Source of the DNA: Paenibacillus dendritiformis
GTDB lineage: Bacteria > Bacillota > Bacilli > Paenibacillales > Paenibacillaceae
Reading direction: 5' to 3'
Assembly (NCBI RefSeq): GCF_021654795.1
Contig: NZ_AP025344.1
Location: 124,001-188,000 of the forward strand
DNA length: 64,000 nucleotides
Notes under the pieces: generated by a model
The model's database searches: none
The model's input: only the letters and a program-made list of their open reading frames with translations
Told to the model about the DNA's origin: nothing
In this document: piece after piece, positions 43,705-53,671 of the stretch
Layout of the letters: the number at the start of each line of letters is the position of its first letter
Position numbering within the stretch: position 1 is the stretch's first letter
Position numbers and translations under genes: made by a program

Positions 43705-45330
43705 ATGAATTTGTTAATCATCGAGGATGAACCGCGGCTTCGCCACAGCTTGACGGAGTTGATGCCATGGGAGCAGGCCGGCATAACCGGCGTGACGGCG
43801 GCCGCGACGGCGGAAGAAGGGAAGCGGTGGCTGCAGGTGAAGCGTCCGGACATTTTGCTGGTCGATATTCAGCTGCCGGACGGGAACGGCCTTGATCTGG
43901 CGCGGCAGGCAATGGCCTGGAATGCCGAGGTGAAGGCCATTATTTTGAGCGGCCATGATCACTTTCCGTACGCGCAGGAAGCGCTTGCCCTGGGCGTCAA
44001 GCAATATTTGCTCAAGCCGGCGGGCCAGGATGCGATTGTGCGGGCGGTCGCGGAAGCGGTCGCGGAACGCCGCCGGGAGATTCAGCGCAAGCATGACTAT
44101 GCCTCGCTGCGCCAGCAATGGCAGGCCCATCTGCCGGCGCTGCAGCAGCGCACGCTGCGCCTGGGCCTGGAGGGCGGCCTGCCTGCCGAAGCCTTCCGCC
44201 TGCGGATGGCGGAGCTGGGCATCGTGCTCTCTGCGGACGAGCGCTATGCCGTGATGGTGATGGAGCCCGATCCCGTGCCCCCTGAGCGGGTGCGGGCATT
44301 CGGAGAGGATACCGCGTTGATTCACTTTGCTGTCGGCCAGGTGGCCGAAGAGACGCTCCGCTCGATGGGAGCCCGCTCGGCCTTGATCTGCCGTGATGTC
44401 GATAAGCCGATCGCCATTCTGTTCCGGCATGCTCCCGGCGATGGCGTCACGGCGGACGGGGACGCGGTCATCGCTATCCATGCCATAGCGGGCGCGATGC
44501 TGGAGCATATCAAGACATCGCTCAAGCTGACGGCCAGCGCTGGCATCAGCTCTGCGCATGGAGGGTTGAAGGATGCGCCCCGCTTATACAAGGAGGCGAT
44601 GTTCGCGCTGGGCCAACGGCTCGTGCACGGGGGCGACCTCGTCATCCCGTATCGCGAAGGCGGGTTCACTCCGCCGCCGGATGCGGCAGCAGTCCAGGGC
44701 GAACGCTGGATGCGCGAATTGGATATCGCATGGAGCATCGGCGACGAGCAGCAGGCGTCAGCGGCAGCGGGGGCCTGGATCGGCGAGGTGTGCGCCATCG
44801 AGCAGGCCGAGGCGCTCAAGGAGCAGATGTTGCTGCTGCAGTCGTGGATCGTTACGTGGATGCACAAGCAGGGGTGGTCGCTCCATGAGGTGATGCAGGA
44901 GGACGCAGCATGGTTCCACCATGCATCGGAGCTTCGTACGAAGCAGGAATGGAGCGGCTGGATGCGGCGTGCGATTCGGCGCATCGGCGCGCAATCCTGC
45001 CTGGTCAGGCGGAGCGGCGGCAATCGGCTCGTGGCGGAAGTGAAGGAGTTGATCGAGCGGGAGCTTCACGGCGAGCTGTCGCTGCAAGGGGTGGCGGATC
45101 GGCTGTTCATTAACGCCTCTTACTTGAGCAGGCTGTTCAAGCAGGAGATGGAGCAGCCGTTCTCCGCCTATGTGCTGGAGCGCCGCATGGAGCGGGCCAA
45201 GGAGGCGCTCTTTCAAGGGAAGCGGGTGTATGATGCCGCTCAAGCTGCCGGCTTCCGCGATGTCAGTTATTTTACGAAGGTGTTCCGCAAATATTGGGGA
45301 GTCACGCCGAGTGAATGGAAGCGGGGATAG
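43705..45330 (+). CDS. YesN-type response regulator with AraC DNA-binding domain
   Basis: In this 541-residue protein the receiver domain has the acidic pocket LLIIEDEPRLR, the phosphoacceptor Asp in ILLVDIQLPDGNG and a Lys in YLLKPAGQDA. A helical linker of about 300 residues separates it from a C-terminal pair of AraC helix-turn-helix motifs (LSLQGVADRLFINASYLSRL; AAQAAGFRDVSYFTKVFRKY). Start is ATG 43705 after GGAGGGAG. It is expected to activate the surrounding transport operon when phosphorylated by the YesM-type kinase. Confidence 0.93.
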   Translation: MNLLIIEDEPRLRHSLTELMPWEQAGITGVTAAATAEEGKRWLQVKRPDILLVDIQLPDGNGLDLARQAMAWNAEVKAIILSGHDHFPYAQEALALGVKQYLLKPAGQDAIVRAVAEAVAERRREIQRKHDYASLRQQWQAHLPALQQRTLRLGLEGGLPAEAFRLRMAELGIVLSADERYAVMVMEPDPVPPERVRAFGEDTALIHFAVGQVAEETLRSMGARSALICRDVDKPIAILFRHAPGDGVTADGDAVIAIHAIAGAMLEHIKTSLKLTASAGISSAHGGLKDAPRLYKEAMFALGQRLVHGGDLVIPYREGGFTPPPDAAAVQGERWMRELDIAWSIGDEQQASAAAGAWIGEVCAIEQAEALKEQMLLLQSWIVTWMHKQGWSLHEVMQEDAAWFHHASELRTKQEWSGWMRRAIRRIGAQSCLVRRSGGNRLVAEVKELIERELHGELSLQGVADRLFINASYLSRLFKQEMEQPFSAYVLERRMERAKEALFQGKRVYDAAQAAGFRDVSYFTKVFRKYWGVTPSEWKRG

Positions 45331-45506
45331 AGGAGAATGCCATCGGGGGAACGGGCAAGGCGGCACTCCCGGCGCATAGCCATCAATTTACCAGAAGAAG
45401 TCATGGCTTTCCCGTTTTCCTGATGGCGGCCGTCCCTTACGCTAGTATTACAGGAATGCATCGCAGTCGATATAGGGCACGGGCCCGGAAGAAAGGAGGG
45501 AGCCGG

Positions 45507-46469
45507 ATGGAGATAAGAAACGCGGATATCGGCGCCGCTCCGCGTCCGCAGAGGAAGCGTTACTGGCGCAAGCTGGGGAGCGACGTGCGCAAGGACTGGG
45601 ACTTGTATATCGCCCTTTTGCCGGGCATCGCTTTTTTGCTCTTGTTCAAGTACACCCCGATGTACGGCGTCGTCATTGCCTTTCAAGATTTCAACATTTT
45701 TAGCGGCATCGCGGACAGTCCGTGGGTCGGGCTGCAGCATTTCGAGCGGTTGTTCCAGTCGCCGAAGTTTGCGCAGGTGTTCTGGAATACGCTCATCATT
45801 TCGGTGATGAAGATCGTGCTTCTGTTCCCGCTCCCGATCGTGCTGGCCATCCTGCTGAACGAGCTGACGAAAATGTGGTTCAAACGCCCGGTGCAGACGA
45901 TTATTTACATGCCTCACTTCCTGTCCTGGGTTATCGTCAGCGGGATGTTCATGGATCTGCTGTCCATCAACGGAGGGCTTGTCAACCGGATGATTGAATG
46001 GTTCGGCGGGGAGCCGATCAAATTTTTCCTCGACAACAGCGTCTTTCGCTGGCTGCTCGTCGGCACGGCCGGCTGGAAGGAGGCGGGCTGGGGCACGATC
46101 GTCTATTTGGCGGCGCTGAGCTCCATCGATCCGCAGTTGTACGAGGCAGCCAAAATCGACGGGGCGAACAAGTTCCGCCAAATCTGGCATATAACGCTGC
46201 CGGGTCTGGTCCCGGTCATTTTGCTGATGTTCATCCTGCGGCTCGGCCATATGCTGGAGGCCGGCACCGAGCAGATTCTCGTGATGTACAATCCGGTCGT
46301 CTATAATGTCTCGGATGTCATCGGGACGTATGTGTACCGCACCGGGCTCGGCGAACAAAATTACAGCTTCTCGGCCGCGGTAGGACTGTTCGATTCCATT
46401 GTCGGCTTCATTCTGATTGTCGGCGGGAATTCTCTTAGCCGGCGCCTGCTGAACCGCGGCATCTGGTAG
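45507..46469 (+). CDS. Sugar ABC transporter permease, LplB-like
   Basis: This 320-residue protein has six membrane helices. The EAA loop (YEAAKIDGANKFRQIWHITLPGLVP) contacts the ATPase. The segment DWDLYIALLPGIAFLLLFKY is typical of LplB/YtcP-type polysaccharide permeases. Start is ATG 45507 directly after AAAGGAGGGAG; an in-frame codon at 45315 overlapping the previous gene lacks this signal. No ATPase gene is in the operon, so a shared MsmX-type ATPase elsewhere probably energises it. Confidence 0.93.
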   Translation: MEIRNADIGAAPRPQRKRYWRKLGSDVRKDWDLYIALLPGIAFLLLFKYTPMYGVVIAFQDFNIFSGIADSPWVGLQHFERLFQSPKFAQVFWNTLIISVMKIVLLFPLPIVLAILLNELTKMWFKRPVQTIIYMPHFLSWVIVSGMFMDLLSINGGLVNRMIEWFGGEPIKFFLDNSVFRWLLVGTAGWKEAGWGTIVYLAALSSIDPQLYEAAKIDGANKFRQIWHITLPGLVPVILLMFILRLGHMLEAGTEQILVMYNPVVYNVSDVIGTYVYRTGLGEQNYSFSAAVGLFDSIVGFILIVGGNSLSRRLLNRGIW

Positions 46470-46554
46470 AGCGCCACGCTGGCGGATGGTACGGCTGAGC
46501 GCCCGAGCGGAAGGCAGCCGCAGCGGGACGACTGACGAAGAAAGGAGGCCTGGC

Positions 46555-47475
46555 ATGAAAACCGGACGAAAGACGAAAGGGGTGCGGACGGCGATACGCA
46601 TGTCGGCGGGAGAGCGCATCTTTCAGGCGCTGAACTATTTCTTTTTTGCCATCGTGTCCTGGACGACGCTGTTCCCGTTCCTCAACCTGCTCGCCAAATC
46701 GCTGAGCGGCGAAGAGGCCGTGCTGGCGGGACGGGTGTCATTATTCCCGGTCGATATTCAATTCGGCACGTATGCGTACGTATTAAGCGACTCCAAATTC
46801 ATGAATGCCTTCATGGTATCCGTCATCATCACGGTGGCGGGAACCGCTCTGGGGCTCGTCATGACAGCGATCGCCGCCTATCCTCTGTCCAAGCCGCGGC
46901 TGCGCGGACGGAAGATTTTCATTCTTATGTACGTATTCACGATGCTATTCAGCGGCGGTCTTATTCCAACCTATCTGCTTATGCACCGGCTTAACTTGAT
47001 CGATACGCTGTGGGTGCTTTTTCTGCCGAGCATGATCAGCGTGTTCAACATGTTAATCATTAAAAATTACTTCGAATCGCTTCCCGACGAACTGGAAGAG
47101 TCGGCCAAGATGGACGGAGCATCGAATCTGACGATCTTATTCCGCATTACCGTTCCTTTGTCCTTGCCGGTGTTCGCCACGATAGCGCTCTTTTATGCGG
47201 TCGGCTTCTGGAACGATTATTTCGCTTCCATGATTTACATCAATTCTCCGGATTTGAAACCGCTTCAGCTTTACTTGAAGGAACTGCTGATTCACTCCAA
47301 CATCACCTATCAGGATGGAGGACATGTGCCGAATATCGATGCTGTCATGAACTCGACGCCGCAGGCGATTCAAGCCGCTTCGATTCTGGTCGCGACCTTG
47401 CCGATCCTGCTCGTCTATCCATTTCTGCAGAAATACTTCGTGAAAGGGGTGTTAATTGGGTCCGTTAAAGGTTAA
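46555..47475 (+). CDS. Sugar ABC transporter permease, LplC-like
   Basis: This 306-residue protein has six helices and the EAA motif LEESAKMDGASNLTILFRITVP. The segment KSLSGEEAVLAGRVSLFPVD (entry to the periplasmic-side loop) is characteristic of LplC/YtcP permeases. Start is ATG 46555 after AAAGGAGGCC. It pairs with the upstream LplB-like permease. Confidence 0.93.
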   Translation: MKTGRKTKGVRTAIRMSAGERIFQALNYFFFAIVSWTTLFPFLNLLAKSLSGEEAVLAGRVSLFPVDIQFGTYAYVLSDSKFMNAFMVSVIITVAGTALGLVMTAIAAYPLSKPRLRGRKIFILMYVFTMLFSGGLIPTYLLMHRLNLIDTLWVLFLPSMISVFNMLIIKNYFESLPDELEESAKMDGASNLTILFRITVPLSLPVFATIALFYAVGFWNDYFASMIYINSPDLKPLQLYLKELLIHSNITYQDGGHVPNIDAVMNSTPQAIQAASILVATLPILLVYPFLQKYFVKGVLIGSVKG

Positions 47476-47541
47476 CCGCGTTAATGAACGTCTAGGCACG
47501 TATGCGTGCGCAAAAGAACAAAAAAGAACGGGGGAATGTTC

Positions 47542-49020
47542 ATGCGGCGTCAACGGATTTGGATTTCGGCCGTGGCGGTCATCACTGCATTGTCGCTTAT
47601 CGGCTGCAGCGGCGCCAAGTCGGGCCAAGGGACAGAAAGCGGGGAAGGGGACGGCAAGCAGCTCCGCCAGCTGATGCCCTTCGATCGGTTCGAGCCGAAC
47701 GGGGACCCGGTCGCCCAGTATTTGAAGGAGAAGACCGGCTATACGGTCAAATACGAAATGCTGCCGGCGGAGAACGCCGACGAGAAGCTGAACCTGCTTA
47801 TGGCGAACAAGGAGTCGTACGACATTTTGAAGCTGGCACCCGCGCAATATTACCAGCTCGTGTCTTCCGGAGCGCTGGAGCCGCTCGATGATCTGATCGA
47901 GAAGTACGGCACGAACATGAAGCAGGTGATCGGGCCGGATTCGTGGGTCAGCGCGCAATATGAAGGCAAAACGTATGCCATCCCGGAGACCGGCGGCGGC
48001 AATGGCGCGGCATCGTATGCGCTCGTCGTGCGCAAGGATTGGCTCGATGAGCTGAATCTGAAGGTGCCGACCAATCTTGACGAGCTCGTCACGGTGCTGA
48101 AGGCATTCAAGGAGAAGAAGAATGTGATCCCGCTGACGGGCGGCAAAGCTCCCGTGAATCCGGACATCGCCAGCGTATTCGGCTTGACGACAGCCTGGTT
48201 GGAACGGGACGGCAAAATCATCCATTCCGTCGAAGCGCCGGAGATGAAGGAGTACCTGGCCTTCATGAGCAAGCTGTACCAAGAGGGGCTGATCGACTCG
48301 GAATGGGGCATCAACACGGCAGACAAATCCATCGAGAAGATGGCGAGCGGGAAGGCGGCCATGTACAGCCCGGGATGGTGGGTCGCTCCGAATCTCGTGA
48401 ACGCCCTGGCCAAAAACTTCCCGGAGGCGAAGCTGGAGATCATGCCCGTCCTGAAAGACAAAGCGGGCGTGGCGCGGGTAGGATCGGCCGGCAATACGAC
48501 CAACTATTATATCGCGGTGCCGAAGTTTTCGAAGAATAAGGAAGAAGCCGTCAAGTGGCTCGATCTGAAGTTCGATAAGGATATCTTCAAAGGCATTGCC
48601 ATCGGGGAAGAAGGAGTTCACCATACGTTCGAGAACGGGGTGTACACGCCGATTATGCCGAAGTTCGCGGACGAGCGCAGCAATGCAAGCGCCTTCCTGA
48701 CGGGCGTGGACGAGACCAATTATCCGACGTATTGGCAGGCGCGCCTCAAGAAAAATCCGGTTGTGGAAAACTATTTCGCCACCTTCAAGAAAAATGCGGA
48801 GGGCTTGATCGTTATCGATCCGATGAGCTCGGCGCCGCCGATTCCGGACATCTCCAAAAACCTGCAGCGGCTGAACAAATTCCAGGAGGACACGTTCATC
48901 AACTTCATCAGCGGGGCGGACCCGCTGGACAATTATGATCAATTCCTCGCGGAATGGCGTGCCCAGGGGGGCGAAGCGATGGTGAAGGCCGCCAACGAAT
49001 GGTACGCTTCCAAGGGCTGA
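47542..49020 (+). CDS. Second extracellular solute-binding lipoprotein
   Basis: This 492-residue protein has a short signal peptide with the lipobox LIGC (SAVAVITALSLIGCSG), then a family-1 binding fold (VAQYLKEKTGYTVKYEMLPA; YYQLVSSGALEPLDDLIEKY; YAIPETGGGNGAASYALVVR) ending YDQFLAEWRAQGGEAMVKAA. Start is ATG 47542 or 47536 after ACGGGGG. It follows the permeases by 66 bases and is the better candidate for the transport-active binding protein, since LplA-type genes normally adjoin the permeases. Confidence 0.92.
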   Translation: MRRQRIWISAVAVITALSLIGCSGAKSGQGTESGEGDGKQLRQLMPFDRFEPNGDPVAQYLKEKTGYTVKYEMLPAENADEKLNLLMANKESYDILKLAPAQYYQLVSSGALEPLDDLIEKYGTNMKQVIGPDSWVSAQYEGKTYAIPETGGGNGAASYALVVRKDWLDELNLKVPTNLDELVTVLKAFKEKKNVIPLTGGKAPVNPDIASVFGLTTAWLERDGKIIHSVEAPEMKEYLAFMSKLYQEGLIDSEWGINTADKSIEKMASGKAAMYSPGWWVAPNLVNALAKNFPEAKLEIMPVLKDKAGVARVGSAGNTTNYYIAVPKFSKNKEEAVKWLDLKFDKDIFKGIAIGEEGVHHTFENGVYTPIMPKFADERSNASAFLTGVDETNYPTYWQARLKKNPVVENYFATFKKNAEGLIVIDPMSSAPPIPDISKNLQRLNKFQEDTFINFISGADPLDNYDQFLAEWRAQGGEAMVKAANEWYASKG

Positions 49021-49183
49021 TCGATTCGTTCATAGATGACAGGAAGGAGACTGCGCCGCCTGCCGGCAGCGGTCTCTTTCTGCTCCCGCCCCGTAATCTC
49101 CTTCTCCCGTCCCGCCGCGGCGTTCCGACTCTGATCATGATTCTCTTCCCCCGGCCTGGACAGGTCTTTGTTGCGCGTCCTAT

Positions 49184-49308
49184 TCACTTCCTTGCTTCAA
49201 CGGCGATATGGTCCAGCTTATCCGGGTTCAGCATCATATAGACATGGAGAAAAGCATGGCCTGGTAAGCTCCCGGATTGACGGAGCGATAGTTCAACCGC
49301 ACTTCCAT
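49184..49308 (-). pseudogene. Fused ends of a carboxymuconolactone decarboxylase gene and an ECF41-type sigma gene
   Basis: On the minus strand GAGGTGATT precedes ATG 49308, and the first 18 codons read MEVRLNYRSVNPGAYQAM, the typical N-terminus of AhpD-like carboxymuconolactone decarboxylases. After about 49254 that similarity ends. From about 49246 another frame reads HVYMMLNPDKLDHIAVEARK and then a stop (49184-49186). This looks like the extreme C-terminus of SigJ/ECF41 sigma factors, which end in a similar NPDKL motif. ECF41 genes are known to be linked to such decarboxylases. I infer that one deletion removed everything between the two gene ends. Confidence 0.6.
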
Positions 49309-49514
49309 TCCAATCACCTCAATTTTATTCGTTCACTCCTTAAGACAAGGGAAGTCCCGATTTTGTGACACCTCTAACGCGCTTTTTGATGGACAGTCAC
49401 TTTCGCTTAGAAAGCGGCGGCATGGGAACGAGGGAGATCGTACCGGCCGGGAAGGGAAGAGAACCTGATGGAAGGGGAGAGCAGCGTAAAGGGCAGTTAG
49501 GTGCAGACAAACAA

Positions 49515-49554
49515 GCGGCCTCCCCGACCGCGGAAGCGCGGACGGGGAGGCCGC
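49515..49554 (-). terminator. Hairpin after the FAD oxidoreductase gene
   Basis: GCGGCCTCCCCG pairs perfectly with CGGGGAGGCCGC over 12 base pairs. On the minus strand it is followed by TTGTTTGT, consistent with termination of the gene ending at 49613. Confidence 0.65.
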
Positions 49555-49612
49555 GGCTGGAGCGGCAGCCGTTGCGGGCCCTAAACCTGCAAAGGAGAAG
49601 AGATAGAACCGC

Positions 49613-51199
49613 TTACACCGGATAGATGGACGGCCACTGCAGCTCCACCCCGAGCTGCTGGAGCTGGCGCTGGAACGCCGCCAGATGATCCGGGCCGCTT
49701 CGCACCGCGCGCGGAGCAATCCCGTGGTCGAGGGCATACGATGCCAGCGCGCCGGCCGCTTCCCCGATATTCCACTCCACTGGGTGCAGGCGGTAGCAGC
49801 CGTTGGTGATATGGGTGGTGCCGATGTTCTTGCACGCCGGCAGCAGATTGTCCATCCGGACAGGCAGGAGGCTGCCCAGCGGAATCTGGAACGGCAAGGA
49901 CGATATGTCGATATAATTGTTCCCGCCTGTCGAAGGATGAAGATCGATGCGGTAGCAGCCGACGCCGACCGAGTCCGCGAACGGTTCGGCCGGGCGGCCC
50001 GCGCGGTATTCGGTGGAGACATGCTGCTCCAGGACAGTGAACTCGGCCCGGATGCGCCGCGATTCCCGAATATACGGATACATCGCCAGGCCGTCCGCCG
50101 TTCCCGCGATATCATGCCGCAGCCGCAAGCCCGGATAACCGCAGCCGCCGTCGCTCCGCGGCGCTTCCGTCTGAAGCCAGTACAGCAGCGAGAGGCTGAG
50201 CTGCTTCGCATCCCGCAGATGGCGTTCTCGTTCCGCCTCGCTAACATCGATGACGGAGCCGAGCCAATAGTCGTTCTCCGGCCAGTTGATGATCGTGACG
50301 GGGTTCGGAACGGCGCCAGACGCCGGATCGTACAGGGCCGGATCGGTGATCTGGCGGTAATGGAACAGCGGGAAGGCTCCCGGCTCGCCAAAGAGCGAAT
50401 ATCGAACCGGCTTCAAGGTGGCCGGTTGAACGCCGGTCCAGCTCAGCAGGCGATCGGGCCAGAACGATGGCTGATACCGGCGCCAGAATTCGTAGCGTTC
50501 GGGCTTCTCGATCGTATGGTCTTCGCCTTCGGCGTACTCGGCGGCGAAGCAGTACGTAATGCCCTGCATATTTTGCGGCTCGGCCGGCCCGGGAACGGCA
50601 TGCGGCTCCCCGGTCTCGCGCTGGGACTCCGCGCCGGTGACGTATTCGGTCCCGGACAGGGCAAGCAGATCTCCGCACTCGGTCGCGTCGAGAAAATAGG
50701 CTCCCGTGCACACATAGTCATCGCCCTGAGCATCCCGCACCGTGACTGCGCGAATGCGGTCGCCCTCGACCTCGGCGCCGATCGGGCGGCAGCCGGTGCG
50801 AATGGCCAGATGCCCGCTGTGCACATACGGGAACAGCATCGCTTCTAGCACATGCAGCCCGACGCGCGGATCGTGACAGAGGCGGCTTACGATGCCGTTG
50901 CCGGGGTTCAGCCGTTCGTCGGAACGCGCTCTCGCGTTCAGCGGCAAGTGATCCCGGTAGTACTGTCTGACCGCATGGCGGAACTGACGGTAGGTATCCG
51001 TGGATCCGAATCGCTCAATCCAGGGATGCTCGTCCGGCGGGACGAGCTGGCTGGTCAGTTGGCCGCCGATGCGGGCGGTCTCTTCCGTCAGCAGCACCGT
51101 CTTGCCCAAGCGGCAGGCGGCCAGCGCCGCGGCGCATCCTCCCATCCCGCCGCCGATGATGACGAGATCGGCTTCCCATTCCAGCTGTCGCTGTGTCAT
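49613..51199 (-). CDS. FAD-dependent oxidoreductase (FAD_oxidored family)
   Basis: This 528-residue protein has an N-terminal dinucleotide-binding motif ADLVIIGGGMGGCAAALAAC, then GQLTSQLVPPDEHPW and a later YFLDATECGDLLALSG segment that closes the FAD site. The C-terminal RMDNLLPACKNIGTTHITNG is typical of this family, often found near carbohydrate genes and sometimes annotated as xanthan lyase-like. The reaction is unknown. There is no signal peptide. Start ATG 51199 has GGGAGGACATCG before it. It is transcribed convergently to the sugar ABC operon and may or may not be part of that regulon. Confidence 0.85.
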   Translation of the reverse strand: MTQRQLEWEADLVIIGGGMGGCAAALAACRLGKTVLLTEETARIGGQLTSQLVPPDEHPWIERFGSTDTYRQFRHAVRQYYRDHLPLNARARSDERLNPGNGIVSRLCHDPRVGLHVLEAMLFPYVHSGHLAIRTGCRPIGAEVEGDRIRAVTVRDAQGDDYVCTGAYFLDATECGDLLALSGTEYVTGAESQRETGEPHAVPGPAEPQNMQGITYCFAAEYAEGEDHTIEKPERYEFWRRYQPSFWPDRLLSWTGVQPATLKPVRYSLFGEPGAFPLFHYRQITDPALYDPASGAVPNPVTIINWPENDYWLGSVIDVSEAERERHLRDAKQLSLSLLYWLQTEAPRSDGGCGYPGLRLRHDIAGTADGLAMYPYIRESRRIRAEFTVLEQHVSTEYRAGRPAEPFADSVGVGCYRIDLHPSTGGNNYIDISSLPFQIPLGSLLPVRMDNLLPACKNIGTTHITNGCYRLHPVEWNIGEAAGALASYALDHGIAPRAVRSGPDHLAAFQRQLQQLGVELQWPSIYPV

Positions 51200-51468
51200 T
51201 CGATGTCCTCCCTTGTGTCCTGATTTCCATACATTGCCTATCTCCAGTATAGAGAGCTCTACGGCGAAGGAATATAGACTTTCGTTGCTATTAATGGTAA
51301 ATGGAATACGTTTCTGTTGTCTTCTCGCATCATCGGGCGGTTATCCGTATGGTCGGCGATGGAGTTTAGCGATGGAATATCGTGAACGAATCCGGGTTGG
51401 ATGAAACTATTTCTTTGCAGGAAAATATGGTAATCTTGGGGTTGATTATGATGTAAAGGGAGGATTTT

Positions 51469-53604
51469 ATGTACAAACTCGGAGCGATGGCACTGCTGCT
51501 GTTGTTATTATGCTCGGTTGTTCCTTATGAGCAGCTGGTGTCCGCCAAAGCGGAAGATGCTCGGAAGAGTGCGGTGCAGCCGGTGCATCGCATTGATCTG
51601 GCAAGATGGGGAATTCGCAATGACGGAACGCAACCGGCGCAGACGACAAAGGGGATTAACGATGCGCTGGCATGGGCGGGCAAAGCGGGCATAACGGCCG
51701 TGTCGCTGCCTCCAGGAACGTACACTATCGATAAAAACAGCCGGATTAACATGGTCAGCAATATGACTTTTCAACTTACGCCTGATGTTATTTTGCAGAA
51801 GGAGCCCAATGATAAAGAAAGATATGATCTGATGTATATCGGGTACGGTGTTCACGATGTGACCCTGCTCGGCGGCACGTATCAGGGCGATAAAGACAGG
51901 CATGATTACTCCAAAAAGGATCATCCGGATAGTAAAGGGACGCATGAAGGGGGATATGGCATCCTGCTAGAAGGAGCCGAACGCGTAACGATCGATGGGG
52001 TAAAAGCGGTTAACTTCACGGGAGACGGGCTTATGCTGAGTGCTCACGGAACCAATACCGGAGTGCTGGACGCCAAATCCTTTGTCAGGGGCGGCATCGA
52101 CAGCAAAGGCAAGCCGATCAGAGATTGGAAAAAAATCAGAACCAAGTCGATGCAACCCCTCTCCCATGAGATATTTCAGAAGGAAGGTTATTTTGAACTG
52201 GCCAATTTCCGGGGATTACCCCGTAACTTTGACATCTATTTCTATGAGTCCAGCGGGGGCTTTTTGGAAAAGCGCTCGTCAAAGATGAGAGAGAACATGG
52301 TCATTCCCCAAGGAGCCGCCTTTTATCATGTGGTGTTTCAGCAACCATCCGCGGCCGGCGCTTATTTACAGGTGTGGAACCGGGTTCCCACGTCGGATTC
52401 CGTTGTCAAAAACTCCGAATTTGCCTTCAATCGAAGACAGGGGATTACGGTGGGCGGAACCCGAAACGTAACCATTATGGATAACCTTCTGCATGACATG
52501 AAAGGAACGGCTCCCCAATCAGGGATTGATGTGGAGGGGGGCTTTTTCGAGAATGGAAACTGGAACTCGGACGTCACGATCAAGCGAAACCGTTTCTACA
52601 ACAACGCCGCTTATGATCTTATTTTGTACGATGGGCAAGGGGCCCGTGTCGAGGACAATTACTTTGGTTCCACCGACAAGTTCGGTCTTGCCGTCTCCGC
52701 TCCTTTTGCGGACGCGGTCATTGTCAACAATCATTTTGACGGTTCCAAGATTGTAGCGGAGAATGACGCCGTATTTACAGGGAACAAGATGAATGATTCC
52801 ATTGCCAGCTTTCTGGGGCCGAACATTCAGGTGAACGGCATGACGCTGACAGATGCCGTATTCCGGGTGGACGGCAAGGAGAAATTCGGGGTGAAGGTGT
52901 CCGAACTTACGATTTACAATAACAAGAAGAGGGAATCCGGGTTGATCGTTAACGGCATGCCCAGCGAGTTCAGGAACGTGAAAATCATCGGGGAGTCCAC
53001 CCTCCGGGTGATAACAGGCAACGCCCCGGGAGGCAGTGTGTTTCATAATCTGCAGGTGCTCGGATATAATTCCACGTTCGGCTTGAGCCTGCCCCCTGGA
53101 ACGTATACGGATTGCCGGTTCGAGACTGCCGACACCGGAACATTGGGAGCGGTCTTCATCAATACGGCCGGGAAATACGCGTTTAACAACTGTACCTTTG
53201 TCTCCGCTTCGATGGCAACGAATAATGTGATAGCGAACCATGCAGAGCTCGATTTGTCCATTAAAAATTCAATCTTCGAGGTTCAGGGAAATGCCCCGGC
53301 GATCCGTGTCCAGGCCGTCAAAAAATTTGTGTTCGAAGATAACCTGATCAACGCCTTTTATCTGGATAACAGCGATATTGAATTGATTAAGATTAGTGAT
53401 TATAGCAAACGCCAATTAAAAGCGACTGTGCGGAGCGCGGCGATTCGGGGGAACACGATTCGGAGCAACATGCCGGCGGCGGGAATATCGACAATCAACG
53501 CAGGGATCGGAGCGCCTGTGTATACGGTGGAGAACAATACCCTTCATACCGCGAAGCTGGCTTTAAAACCGAACGATAAGTCCCGGAACAATCAGCTTGA
53601 ATAA
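51469..53604 (+). CDS. Secreted right-handed beta-helix protein at the head of the EPS cluster
   Basis: This 711-residue protein has a signal peptide (MYKLGAMALLLLLLCSVV, cleavage near Ala26). The pectate-lyase/pectinase-type start RIDLARWGIRNDGTQPAQTT and PPGTYTIDKNSRINM leads into many short parallel beta-helix turns (DVTLLGGTYQGD; VTIDGVKAVNFTGDGLML; GITVGGTRNVTIMDNLLHDM; RFYNNAAYDLILYDGQGARV). It probably binds or cleaves a polysaccharide outside the cell. Similar beta-helix proteins accompany EPS operons, where they trim or modify the product. Start ATG 51469 has GGGAGGATTTT upstream. A separate promoter lies between it and wzz, so it may be transcribed on its own. Confidence 0.85.
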   Translation: MYKLGAMALLLLLLCSVVPYEQLVSAKAEDARKSAVQPVHRIDLARWGIRNDGTQPAQTTKGINDALAWAGKAGITAVSLPPGTYTIDKNSRINMVSNMTFQLTPDVILQKEPNDKERYDLMYIGYGVHDVTLLGGTYQGDKDRHDYSKKDHPDSKGTHEGGYGILLEGAERVTIDGVKAVNFTGDGLMLSAHGTNTGVLDAKSFVRGGIDSKGKPIRDWKKIRTKSMQPLSHEIFQKEGYFELANFRGLPRNFDIYFYESSGGFLEKRSSKMRENMVIPQGAAFYHVVFQQPSAAGAYLQVWNRVPTSDSVVKNSEFAFNRRQGITVGGTRNVTIMDNLLHDMKGTAPQSGIDVEGGFFENGNWNSDVTIKRNRFYNNAAYDLILYDGQGARVEDNYFGSTDKFGLAVSAPFADAVIVNNHFDGSKIVAENDAVFTGNKMNDSIASFLGPNIQVNGMTLTDAVFRVDGKEKFGVKVSELTIYNNKKRESGLIVNGMPSEFRNVKIIGESTLRVITGNAPGGSVFHNLQVLGYNSTFGLSLPPGTYTDCRFETADTGTLGAVFINTAGKYAFNNCTFVSASMATNNVIANHAELDLSIKNSIFEVQGNAPAIRVQAVKKFVFEDNLINAFYLDNSDIELIKISDYSKRQLKATVRSAAIRGNTIRSNMPAAGISTINAGIGAPVYTVENNTLHTAKLALKPNDKSRNNQLE

Positions 53605-53671
53605 ATGCCGGATGCGGTGCTGCAGCCTGTCCAAGGATCCGATTTTGTCACAAGTAAGGAGCTGTATAATA

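Larger units (their letters stand above)
49021..49612. other. Intergenic region with gene remnants
   Basis: This is 590 bases between the ABC operon and the convergent FAD oxidoreductase gene. It contains the fused fragments at 49184-49308 and the hairpin at 49515-49554. Nothing else was identified. Confidence 0.6.
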
